From NCBI RefSeq assembly GCF_000195275.1, contig NC_015386.1, positions 1 through 64,000 of the forward strand: DNA of 64,000 nucleotides, given 5' to 3'. Numbering within the stretch: position 1 is the stretch's first letter; each line of letters opens with the position of its first letter. The translations under genes were made by a program, and so were the position numbers. Shown here one piece after another: positions 46,329-54,535 of the stretch. Origin of the DNA: Treponema succinifaciens DSM 2489 (GTDB lineage Bacteria > Spirochaetota > Spirochaetia > Treponematales > Treponemataceae). The notes beneath the pieces were generated by a model, which saw nothing but the letters and a program-made list of their open reading frames with translations, was not told the origin of the DNA and made no database searches.

Positions 46329-46461
46329 ATTCTGCCTGTGCATATTGCCCCGGCCTGGCTGTACAACCGCCCCAGTTTGATTGTGCTTACGCCCCAGACA
46401 GACTGTATAGCCACTACAGACAAGCTGTATAACAAGCCCGGACAAACTGTAGCGTAAGGCA
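46329..46461 (+). repeat. degenerate tandem repeat, period 22 bp, six units
   Basis: Units at 46329, 46352, 46374, 46396, 46418 and 46440 share a core near CTGTAYA followed by a C-rich end. The period is not a multiple of three, so it is not a coding repeat. It lies in the 499-base gap 46259-46757, the longest without a gene in the window; the rest of the gap is AT-rich, with only the hub 3 promoter recognised. Confidence 0.5.
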
Positions 46462-46689
46462 TAGTAGCCTGTACCTTTAGAAATCATATACAATTACTAA
46501 AGTGTTAAGCACCATAATCTAGCCACATTGCTTTGTGAATCTAATTTGATTTTTTTTGAAGTCTAGTTAGGTTTGGAATTGAGCGCGCAGGATATAAACT
46601 CAAACTGATATTTAAAACACGAATGCTCCAAGCATAATGCATAAATTCTAAGCATATAAAGCTAAAAGGTCAAGATTATTTTTTAGCTA

Positions 46690-46718
46690 TTAACTAAATC
46701 ACCAGGCCATTGTATAAT
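46690..46718 (+). promoter_or_regulatory. promoter candidate for hub 3
   Basis: TTAACT (46690-46695), a 17-base spacer, and TATAAT (46713-46718). An AGAGGT site stands shortly before ATG 46758. This suggests that cassette E has its own transcription start. Confidence 0.5.
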
Positions 46719-46757
46719 TCATTGCATACAAAAAGATAAAACAAGAGGTATTGCAAA

Positions 46758-48494
46758 ATGCCAGGAGAGAACAGAACACTTACGCCGGTCTGGATAGCCT
46801 ATGTTGACGGAGTGAGGCTTGGCACAGGCTACGAGGGCGCGCTAAAATCCATCAGAATCCACGACGGGCTGAACTCAATCGGGACGGCGAGCCTCGTCTT
46901 CGACCTGCCCGCCACCGACTTTGACAATGATGATGTATTCTCCGAGGGGAGCGAGGTCTCAGTCCATCTCGGCTACAAAGACGATGTCGAGGAAGTTTTC
47001 TCAGGCGAGGTAACGGGCTTCGTGCCGCGGTTCGGTGAGTACGGCGCACCCCAGATGGAAGTCCAAATAGAAACAAAACTGCACAGGCTGGACAAAGGCA
47101 TACGCGCAAAGGCATTTGAAAGCAAGACAACAGCCCAGATTATAAAAGAAATCATCACAAATCATAATCTGAAAGCCGAGGTCGAGGAATTCGGCCCGAA
47201 GCACAACTACACGGAGCAAAGGAACATCACTGACTATGACTACATCACTCAGCTCGCCTGCAAGTACGGGAAGGCGGTCTGGTGTCAGGGCAGCACTGTT
47301 TATGTAAAAACTGAAATAACACCGAGTGATGACGATGTAATCCTTGAATGGGGAAAGTCGATAATCAGCGCGAGGGCAAAGACGAGCATGACAAAGCAGC
47401 TTTCTGCTGCGACCTGCACGGGCTGGAGCATCATGGACTGCAGGGGCTTTGCGGCGACGGCTACGATGAAGGACATCCCTCTCAAAATCGGGGGCGAATA
47501 CTCTTGGGAGGACAACTCGAAGGGCTACGACCCGAAGAAAATCGAGCAGATTACCACCGAAGAAATTATCGACGAGGAAGACGCGGCGGCGGTCGCCAAA
47601 GCCTACATACAGAACCGCTCGTTCAAGTTCCAGAGCTGCGACATAAAGACAAAGGGAAACTATCACATAAAGCCGGGCAACCGCCTCACGGTGAAATATA
47701 TCGGCAAGCAGAGCGACGGTGAATATTTGATTGAGAGCGTGGAGCATACGCTTGACATTCAGGAAGGCTTCATCACGAGATGCCATCTGATAAGGAATTT
47801 CTGCGAGGTGAACGACAGGAGCGGAACGGCGAGCGAGATAGACAGGGAGCGGGCGGACAGCCAGATTAACGGCACACAGGAAGAGAACTCACTAGTAGCT
47901 TCTGCGGGCGGAAGCAAGGCTGAGAATCAGAGCGACTTAGAAAACACATCCAATGAAAAGAATCCGAAAATCATGAATCCACACTGGGAAGATGAAAACG
48001 GCAATACAATTACAAAAGCTCTTGTTGGCGATGAAGTTTATCTTTGTGCTGAGATTACAGATATAGATGATTGTAAAAGCGCAAAACTTAAGATTGTTGA
48101 AAAAGATGATGAAGGCGAAGATGATGATATTGACTCTGTTTCTGGTAAAGTACAGGATTCAAAAATCAAATGCAAATGGAAAGTAAAATATACTGCAGAT
48201 GATGATGACTCTAACAGCCAGCAGGAAAAAGAAGAAAAAGGTTACACCTTGCCTGAATATGCATTTTCTGTTGAATGTGATGGTGTTGAAAGTGATGAAT
48301 CTGGGCAGCTGGATGTTATGGGATGGATTAAAACCCAATTTAAGGATAAAAAGAGTGGAAAACCAATCTCAAATCATAAATATACAATCTATTTATTGGA
48401 TGGTTCAACAAAAAAAGGTATCACGAACTCTGATGGTTTTGTTGATGAAAAAGATTTGAAGCCCGGTAAATATTTCATAAACTTTGGAGAATAA
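46758..48494 (+). CDS. hub protein 3 with Ig-like module and TTR-like tail
   Basis: A 578-aa hub with the same architecture as hub 1. Its first 55 codons differ (PGENRTLTPVWIAYVDGVRL) and then the DNA becomes nearly identical to hub 1, a sign of gene conversion. The linker is a different type (DRSGTASEIDRERADSQING). The tail (KSGKPISNHKYTIYLLDGST) is of the B/E/G type and precedes an effector with the LysM-like N-terminal domain by three bases. Confidence 0.9.
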   Translation: MPGENRTLTPVWIAYVDGVRLGTGYEGALKSIRIHDGLNSIGTASLVFDLPATDFDNDDVFSEGSEVSVHLGYKDDVEEVFSGEVTGFVPRFGEYGAPQMEVQIETKLHRLDKGIRAKAFESKTTAQIIKEIITNHNLKAEVEEFGPKHNYTEQRNITDYDYITQLACKYGKAVWCQGSTVYVKTEITPSDDDVILEWGKSIISARAKTSMTKQLSAATCTGWSIMDCRGFAATATMKDIPLKIGGEYSWEDNSKGYDPKKIEQITTEEIIDEEDAAAVAKAYIQNRSFKFQSCDIKTKGNYHIKPGNRLTVKYIGKQSDGEYLIESVEHTLDIQEGFITRCHLIRNFCEVNDRSGTASEIDRERADSQINGTQEENSLVASAGGSKAENQSDLENTSNEKNPKIMNPHWEDENGNTITKALVGDEVYLCAEITDIDDCKSAKLKIVEKDDEGEDDDIDSVSGKVQDSKIKCKWKVKYTADDDDSNSQQEKEEKGYTLPEYAFSVECDGVESDESGQLDVMGWIKTQFKDKKSGKPISNHKYTIYLLDGSTKKGITNSDGFVDEKDLKPGKYFINFGE

Positions 48495-48497
48495 AAT

Positions 48498-49451
48498 ATG
48501 AGCGGTATAAAAGTTAAAGAAGAGAAAATAAAAGATAAAACTGGTGTTTGGTATTTAGCAGCAGATATATTAAAAAAAAATGGAATTAAAAATACAGGTG
48601 GAAATCAATATGTTTTGATGTGTTGGTTAAAAGATAAAAATGCATCTGTTGTAAAAAGTGATTTTATACAAAGAAATTCTATTGTAAAAATTCCCGCTTC
48701 GAAAATTGAGATTCTTCAAATATTTTGTAAAGAATTAAAATTAAATCAAACTTGTACGGAATATTTTGATTTAATTGAATGTGAACATGAAGTAGATGGT
48801 GCTATTGATGTTGCTAAATATATAGTTCAAGAAATAAAAACAAATATAAATAGTGAAGCTGCAAAACAAATATCTGCTTTAATACATTATAACTATGAAG
48901 CAGAAATTAAAAAACGAGGAATTATTACTTCTTCTTTTATTCCACCATATTCTCCTCAAGAAGCATTTGGAGGTGCTGTCTTAAAATGGATTGAAATGGT
49001 TGATACTAACAAACCTTGGGATCATAAACTAAAAATAAAAAAACAATTTCATTATTGTGCAGTACATAGACCCCTAAAATCTGGAACCCCTTCAGAATCT
49101 TATTATCATAAATATAATTATCATGATTATTATTTAGATGTTTGGTCTAATATACATTATGGTTTTGTAGGTCGATATTGTGGATTTTCTGAAGACACTT
49201 TATTAACAGGGTCAGATATTCAACAATTAATTACAAACATTAAACATTTTAATTTTAAAGGCGGTGATGATCCTGCTGATAAAATTACAATGCAGCTAGG
49301 GATGGATTTATATTCTAAATACAAAGACAATATTTCTAAATTAACTTATCAAGTAATACTAGATGAGCTTGAAAATTTAAAATATATTGGAGAATCAAGG
49401 CTGATTCATTATTGTTTTGATTTAAATGGAGATAGATTTCACCCAGTATGA
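48498..49451 (+). CDS. LysM-like plus polymorphic toxin type 44 domain, candidate effector
   Basis: The 317-aa protein has no signal peptide. Residues 10-68 are the LysM-like domain (GVWYLAADILKKNGI, CWLKDKNASVV, SIVKIPAS). The C-terminal part matches the type 44 polymorphic toxin pattern: NKPWDHKLKIKK, then YYLDVWSNIHYGFVGRYCGF (H220) and GGDDPADKITMQLGMDLY. The chemistry of this family is not established to my knowledge. Its end overlaps an exported partner by four bases, so the target is probably periplasmic. Confidence 0.75.
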   Translation: MSGIKVKEEKIKDKTGVWYLAADILKKNGIKNTGGNQYVLMCWLKDKNASVVKSDFIQRNSIVKIPASKIEILQIFCKELKLNQTCTEYFDLIECEHEVDGAIDVAKYIVQEIKTNINSEAAKQISALIHYNYEAEIKKRGIITSSFIPPYSPQEAFGGAVLKWIEMVDTNKPWDHKLKIKKQFHYCAVHRPLKSGTPSESYYHKYNYHDYYLDVWSNIHYGFVGRYCGFSEDTLLTGSDIQQLITNIKHFNFKGGDDPADKITMQLGMDLYSKYKDNISKLTYQVILDELENLKYIGESRLIHYCFDLNGDRFHPV

Positions 49452-49900
49452 AAATAAAAAAAATACTAATTACTTTTTCCATTCTTGTTTTTTTCTCATT
49501 AATAGTTGAATCGATTTGTCCTAAAATTGTAATTTATGGAGCTCCTAATATTAAGGCAAAAGTTCAAGTTGTAATGGATTTTTATGACAAATATTATGAT
49601 GGTGATGTATCACTTTGGTATGTTGATAAATTAAAAAATTCGACAAAAGAAAAACAACTCAATCCGAAAAAGTATATCTTATTTAACTACCCAATTATAT
49701 ATGATAAAAAAGGAAGTAAGAATTTTATAATCATGTATTATATGTATGATAATGAAAATACAAGTTTTCACCGTATTTATATAAATGCCGATTTACTTTA
49801 TTTTCACAGAATTGAATTTTCTCTTGATGATTCTGGTCAAATTATTAACAGTTATATAAAAAAATATCCTTGGAGTAAAAAAATTGAATATAATTTATAA
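49448..49900 (+). CDS. exported candidate immunity to the type 44 toxin
   Basis: The 150-aa protein has an N-terminal signal or anchor (KKILITFSILVFFSLIVE), then a single domain (KVQVVMDFYDKYYDGDVSLW and onward). No family recognised. After its stop, the bases up to 49980 encode, in another frame, a short end (ECNSLPKK) that may be the remnant of a second immunity gene. Confidence 0.6.
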   Translation: MKIKKILITFSILVFFSLIVESICPKIVIYGAPNIKAKVQVVMDFYDKYYDGDVSLWYVDKLKNSTKEKQLNPKKYILFNYPIIYDKKGSKNFIIMYYMYDNENTSFHRIYINADLLYFHRIEFSLDDSGQIINSYIKKYPWSKKIEYNL

Positions 49901-49991
49901 TGAATATGAAAAAACATACTTTAAAACAATTAAAGATGATTGGAAATTAATTGAATGTAATTCACTTCCCAAAAAATGAGGCATAAGGAAT

Positions 49992-51071
49992 CAACTTTCT
50001 GCTGTAACAGCAACTGGCTGGGATGTAATGAAATGTGAAGGCTTTACAGCAACAGCAACAATGAAAGATGTGCCTCTGAAAATTGGCGGTGAATATTGCT
50101 GGGAAGATAATGCAAGAGGATATGACCCACATAAAGTTACGCAGATCAATTCAGCGGATTTTACAGATGAAGCTGAAGCCATGGAAATCGCCAAGGCAGT
50201 TATCTTAAAGAGATCCTTGCAATTTCAAACCTGTGAAGCAAAGACTGAAGGAAACTATCATATAAGACCTGGAAACAGAATTACTATAAAATACCTTGGA
50301 AAAGAAAGCGATGGTGAATACTTAGTTTCATCTGTAGAACATACCTTTAATGTTCTTGATGGCTATTTTACAACATGCCATTTAAAAAGAAACTTTTGTG
50401 AAATAAGTAATAAATCTGGAACTATAAGTGAAATAGACAAAGAACGAGCAGATAATCAAACTGCTGGCACTGAATCAAATGTAATTTCTACTGGTAGCGG
50501 AAACCAGACAGATGAACAGAATAATGCAGAAGAAACTAATGATAAAGAAAAGAATCCTGCAATTTCAAATCCACACTGGGAAGATACAAACGGCAATACA
50601 ATTACAAAAGCTCTTGTTGGCGATGAAGTCTACCTTTGTGCTGATGTTACAGATATTGACGATGGTGCCACTGCTACAATCAAAATCATTGAAAAAGACG
50701 ATGACGGTAATAATGATGATATAGATTCTGTATCTGGTAAAGTACAGGATAGTAAAATCAAAACTAAGTGGAAAGTTATTTATACAGAAGATGACGACGA
50801 CTCTAACAGCCAGCAGGAAAAAGAAGAAAAAGGTTACACATTACCTGAGTACGCTTTCACAGTTGAGTGTGACGGCGTTGAAAGTGAAGAGTCTGGCCAG
50901 TTGGATATAAAAGACGAAATTGTTCTAACCGTAAAAAACTTTGATGAACTCAAAGGAAAAACGTTAAAACTTGTCTGGAAAGATGGAAGCAGTAAAGAAA
51001 TACCTATCGATAGTGAAAAACTAAAGATAAGTGATATTTTTATTGGTTCAGCCTGTATGTTTATAAAATAA
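49992..51071 (+). pseudogene. N-terminally truncated hub module F with Ig-like module and tail
   Basis: Hub homology begins at residue 214 (QLSAVTATGWDVMKCEGF); the first two thirds of the hub domain are missing. The DNA is AT-rich and diverged from the other hubs, so this copy escaped their gene conversion. An ATG at 50028 could express 347 aa. The tail (LKGKTLKLVWKDGSSKEI) is unlike the B/E/G type, and the following effector lacks the LysM-like domain. Confidence 0.8.
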
Positions 51072-51084
51072 AGGAAAAAGATAT

Positions 51085-52410
51085 ATGGAATATTACAACG
51101 GATTTGTGTTTTATCTAGATGAAAATAATCCTAAATGGAAAGAGTATTATAATAATTTAGGGAAAAAAACATTTGGAGTTTATTCAGTCGCACAATATTT
51201 TACAAAAAAACTGAAGGAATTAGCAGATGATAAATTAGATAAGGTTTTTAATATCGAATCAAGTTATATCAATCAATTATCTGATAATAGTTTACATTTA
51301 TCAGAAAAGGCTATTTCGAATTGGAAAGATATATATAGTGATTTACTTCAGCAAGGTGACGTTTGTGTTATTGCTATTCCTGGATACTTGTGGAAAGGAA
51401 CTCCTCAGACAAGTTATTCGTTTATGACCAAAGTTGCCAGGAAAGAAGTTACATTATCTGATGTTCTGACAATTCCAGAATATGCTGAATTAGTTGAAAA
51501 ACTTTTTATTCTTCGTTTTGGTAAGAAGCCTCAAGATTGTACTACAGATACAGTTGAATTTTTTATACCTGCATTGCAATGTGCTATTTCAGAACACTTT
51601 GTCATGTCTGATGCCAAAAGTTCAAGACAAACAGCCAACGTGAATACGTTGCAAGCACCGGAACAACCTGTGATCAAAGAAGAAAAGACATGTAGATGTG
51701 ATAAAGATTTAACTGTTGAAGATATTAAATTTTTGTTTAATGCATCAAGTGATGTAAATTTAAAGTCTTTCATAAATGCATTTAATGAATTTTATAAGTC
51801 ATTTAATTTAACAACTTGTTTAAGAAGAGCACATTTTTTTGCACAAGTTAGAAAAGAAATAGGAAATGATTTATCTATAAAACGAGAAAATATGAATTAT
51901 AGGGCTGATGTATTAAAATCTGGGGATCCATTTACGTATTTTCTTAATCATCAAGATGAAGCTGAGTTGTATGGAAGGGTTGATGGTAAAGGAGGTCATA
52001 AAGCAAACCAAGAAGCAATTGCAAATAGAGTTTATGCAAATAAATATGGAAATGGTAATATAGAAAGTGGGGATGGTTGGAGATATCGTGGAGGTGGTAT
52101 TTTGCAGGTAACATTTAAGGATCAATATGAAGAAATTAATACTACTATAAAAAAAGTACATCCAGCTTTTAAAACTAAAATTACTCCAGAAAATATATCA
52201 AATATTAGAGAGGCTGTAATTTCTGCTATGGCTTATTGGTACAATCATAACTTAAACGCTAAAGCAGATGCAGGAAATACAGAAAGTGCAGTTGATACAA
52301 TTACTTCTGTTATAAATAAGAAAACAGATTCATATGCGGAAAGAAAACAGTATTTTAAGAAAATAAAGAATAAATGGATTGATAAAAAATGTGCTGTTCT
52401 GCATAAATAA
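51085..52410 (+). CDS. GH19-like muralytic enzyme, candidate effector
   Basis: The 441-aa protein has no signal peptide. The N-terminal 200 residues are unknown, with a linker rich in A, P and E. The C-terminal part (about 210-435) resembles GH19 chitinase/endolysin domains of phages: RRAHFFAQVRKEIGND (E258 candidate), AELYGRVDGKGGHKANQEAIANR and GDGWRYRGGGILQVT. GH19 endolysin-type enzymes cleave glycans of the wall. The downstream exported gene is truncated by IS copy 3. Confidence 0.78.
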   Translation: MEYYNGFVFYLDENNPKWKEYYNNLGKKTFGVYSVAQYFTKKLKELADDKLDKVFNIESSYINQLSDNSLHLSEKAISNWKDIYSDLLQQGDVCVIAIPGYLWKGTPQTSYSFMTKVARKEVTLSDVLTIPEYAELVEKLFILRFGKKPQDCTTDTVEFFIPALQCAISEHFVMSDAKSSRQTANVNTLQAPEQPVIKEEKTCRCDKDLTVEDIKFLFNASSDVNLKSFINAFNEFYKSFNLTTCLRRAHFFAQVRKEIGNDLSIKRENMNYRADVLKSGDPFTYFLNHQDEAELYGRVDGKGGHKANQEAIANRVYANKYGNGNIESGDGWRYRGGGILQVTFKDQYEEINTTIKKVHPAFKTKITPENISNIREAVISAMAYWYNHNLNAKADAGNTESAVDTITSVINKKTDSYAERKQYFKKIKNKWIDKKCAVLHK

Positions 52411-52421
52411 GGATATTTGTT

Positions 52422-52579
52422 ATGAAGATTCAATCATTATTATTTACATTATTTGTTATATTATTTAGTTCATTTAATTGTTATGCAGATAGTAGTCCTC
52501 TTGAAGAGCAATATAACTTTTCATTTTATGAGAATAGTAATTTACAACTCCTAAATGTTTGTGTTTATCAAGGAAAATT
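52422..52579 (+). pseudogene. exported candidate immunity gene truncated by IS copy 3
   Basis: A signal peptide (KIQSLLFTLFVILFSSFNCYA) and about 30 mature residues (PLEEQYNFSFYENSNL) are left before the IS begins at 52580. The frame runs on into the IS to 52634. The rest of the gene is not found on the other side, so the partner of the GH19-like effector is lost here. Confidence 0.75.
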
Positions 52580-52654
52580 TATAATAAGCCTCAGATTTAG
52601 ACACGGAGGAGAAAAAACAACGAATTTGTGCTAAGGTCAAGGTAGGACAAATTC

Positions 52655-52945
52655 ATGGGAAGAAAAAGAAAGGATTTTTCAGACAAGTTCAAACTCGAAG
52701 TCGCAAAAGAGGCTCTTAAAAAGAGAGCTAAAGAGGCGGAGGTCGCTGCAAAGTACAGCATTGCACCAAGCACACTGTCTGAATGGATGGAGCAGTTTCT
52801 GGAAGGAAAACTTGAGACAGACGAACAGAAAGCCCTCCGTGAAGAGAATGAAAGGCTACGGGCAAAGCAGGATGAAATGCTCGCCTCATTAGGAAAGAAA
52901 CAGCTCGAGGTTGACTTGCTAAAAAAAAAGCTTCATCTGGACTAG
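52655..52945 (+). CDS. IS3-family OrfA, copy 3
   Basis: The same 96-aa HTH and coiled-coil protein as in the other copies, with the nine-A slippery run at 52921-52929 near its end. Confidence 0.9.
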   Translation: MGRKRKDFSDKFKLEVAKEALKKRAKEAEVAAKYSIAPSTLSEWMEQFLEGKLETDEQKALREENERLRAKQDEMLASLGKKQLEVDLLKKKLHLD

Positions 52946-52971
52946 CATCATGGCAGCTTGTTCAAAAAGAT

Positions 52972-53853
52972 ATGCATGACAAAAATGGAGTCGGGCTGTC
53001 TGTACTTGAACAGTGCCGGATACTGAAACTTCCACGGGCAACTTACTATGAGCGCCGCAGATTTGAAGCAGAACGACAGAAAAAGAAGGCTGGGGAAAAC
53101 AAAACAAGGCTCAATCGTGCAAAAATTGTAATCAATGAGTGGTCAACTCACAGTACCTATGGTTACAAAAAGATGTCAAAGCATCTGAAAAGACTCGGGT
53201 ACGACTGGGCTGGAGAAAAGTTTATCCGCAACCTGTACAAGGAACTTGGAATCAAAGGCCAGAAGCCTGTCTTCAAGACCACAAGAAGCGGAAAAGCGCC
53301 ATACGGAAAGTTCCCGTACCTCTTGCGGAACAAGCTCATCGCGTTCCCGAACCAGGTAATGGCGACAGACATCACTTACATCAAGACTCCATGGGGCATG
53401 ATGTATTTTACGGCCGTGATTGATTTGTACAGCCGGAAGATTCTGAGCTGGCGGCTCTCGGACAGCATGAGGACAGATTTCTGCCTGGAATGCGTGAGGG
53501 AAGCCTTTGAGAAATACGGGGTTCCGGCAGTATTCAACACGGACTGCGGTTCCCAGTATACCAGCGGAGAGTTCATCGGGCTTCTGAAATCCTACAATGT
53601 TGAAATCAGCATGGACGGAATCGGAAGATGCAAGGACAACATCTTTGTAGAGCGAACCTGGCGTACTTTGAAATATGAATGGATTTTTCTCCGGGATTAC
53701 AGATCCGAAGAAGAACTCCGAAAACTGCTTGGAGAATTCGTGAGGTTCTTCAACAATGAAAGAATTCATCAGGGCTTGGATTACAAGACTCCTGACGAAG
53801 TATACAGGGAAGGAAGTTTTCCTTCGGCAATCATCAACAAGATGGCTGCATAA
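52972..53853 (+). CDS. IS3-family transposase OrfB, copy 3
   Basis: A 293-aa DDE integrase identical to copy 2 except for one residue (NKLIAFPNQ instead of NKFIAFPNQ). Its frame is open back to the OrfA slippery run. Confidence 0.92.
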   Translation: MHDKNGVGLSVLEQCRILKLPRATYYERRRFEAERQKKKAGENKTRLNRAKIVINEWSTHSTYGYKKMSKHLKRLGYDWAGEKFIRNLYKELGIKGQKPVFKTTRSGKAPYGKFPYLLRNKLIAFPNQVMATDITYIKTPWGMMYFTAVIDLYSRKILSWRLSDSMRTDFCLECVREAFEKYGVPAVFNTDCGSQYTSGEFIGLLKSYNVEISMDGIGRCKDNIFVERTWRTLKYEWIFLRDYRSEEELRKLLGEFVRFFNNERIHQGLDYKTPDEVYREGSFPSAIINKMAA

Positions 53854-53900
53854 AATTCGTTATTTTTCAGACAAAATGTCTGGACAAAGGGCTTAGCTTA

Positions 53901-54440
53901 ATGAATATAAAAAGAATATTAATTTTTTTACTTCTATTGAATTTTAAGGTTTTTGCAAATGAACTTTATAATGACAATGAAGTATCTTTATCTGTAGAAG
54001 AACTTATAAATGGTGAATTTAAAATCGTTTTTAGTTATAGAAATGATCGATTAGAATCGCACGAAATAAGTCCCACAGGATATAATTCTTATTGGATTTC
54101 AGATGATATTTTAAGACTTGATTTTGGAAGTCCTTTTGCTCCTGATGTTCGTTCATATTTTTTTTCAAAACGAATAAAAAAAATCTCTAGCCGAAAAAAA
54201 TTTGCAACAGCAATTGTTGATTTAAAAAATTATAAGGTTCTATGTGCTGATATAGAAATTAGTGTAGAAGATATTTTTTCAGATAATAAGAAAATTGTAT
54301 CATTACCAACAAACGCATATATAAGTGCTTGTAAATTCTTTATAGTTAATGATAAGTCTTTTTTTATAAATAATAGCTTAAGACTTTTCTATCTTGCAAA
54401 TGATGAGTCGATACAAAATATAATGATAAAACTTGATTGA
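53901..54440 (+). CDS. exported immunity-type protein adjoining IS copy 3
   Basis: The 179-aa protein has a signal peptide (NIKRILIFLLLLNFKVFA) and is the intact homologue of the broken gene at 40923. Its ATG is the first triplet after the IS end; the IS supplies AAAGGG nine bases upstream as the only visible ribosome site. No cognate effector is left beside it. It is probably an orphan immunity gene, kept next to the hub 4 promoter as its homologue is next to hub 2. Confidence 0.6.
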   Translation: MNIKRILIFLLLLNFKVFANELYNDNEVSLSVEELINGEFKIVFSYRNDRLESHEISPTGYNSYWISDDILRLDFGSPFAPDVRSYFFSKRIKKISSRKKFATAIVDLKNYKVLCADIEISVEDIFSDNKKIVSLPTNAYISACKFFIVNDKSFFINNSLRLFYLANDESIQNIMIKLD

Positions 54441-54506
54441 TAGGAAATGTAAAAAACTTGTTCATTTATCTGTATATTCTTACACAAAGACTATAACCAA
54501 TAAATA

Positions 54507-54515
54507 TGCTATAAT
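54507..54515 (+). promoter_or_regulatory. extended -10 promoter candidate for hub 4
   Basis: TGCTATAAT 21 bases before ATG 54536, within a 95-base segment identical to that before hub 2. Confidence 0.5.
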
Positions 54516-54535
54516 CAAAACTAAGGTAAACAACG

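Larger units (their letters stand above)
52580..53900 (+). mobile_element. IS3-family element, copy 3 (1321 bp)
   Basis: Opposite orientation to copies 1 and 2, with the same ends. Flanking bases (ATT and ATG) are not a duplication. It joins the truncated immunity gene of cassette F to the ATG of the gene at 53901, so it sits at a recombination junction. Confidence 0.92.

Noticed and set aside
46329-46461. Possible CRISPR array
   Set aside because: The 22-bp units are contiguous and degenerate with no spacers, and no cas gene is near.
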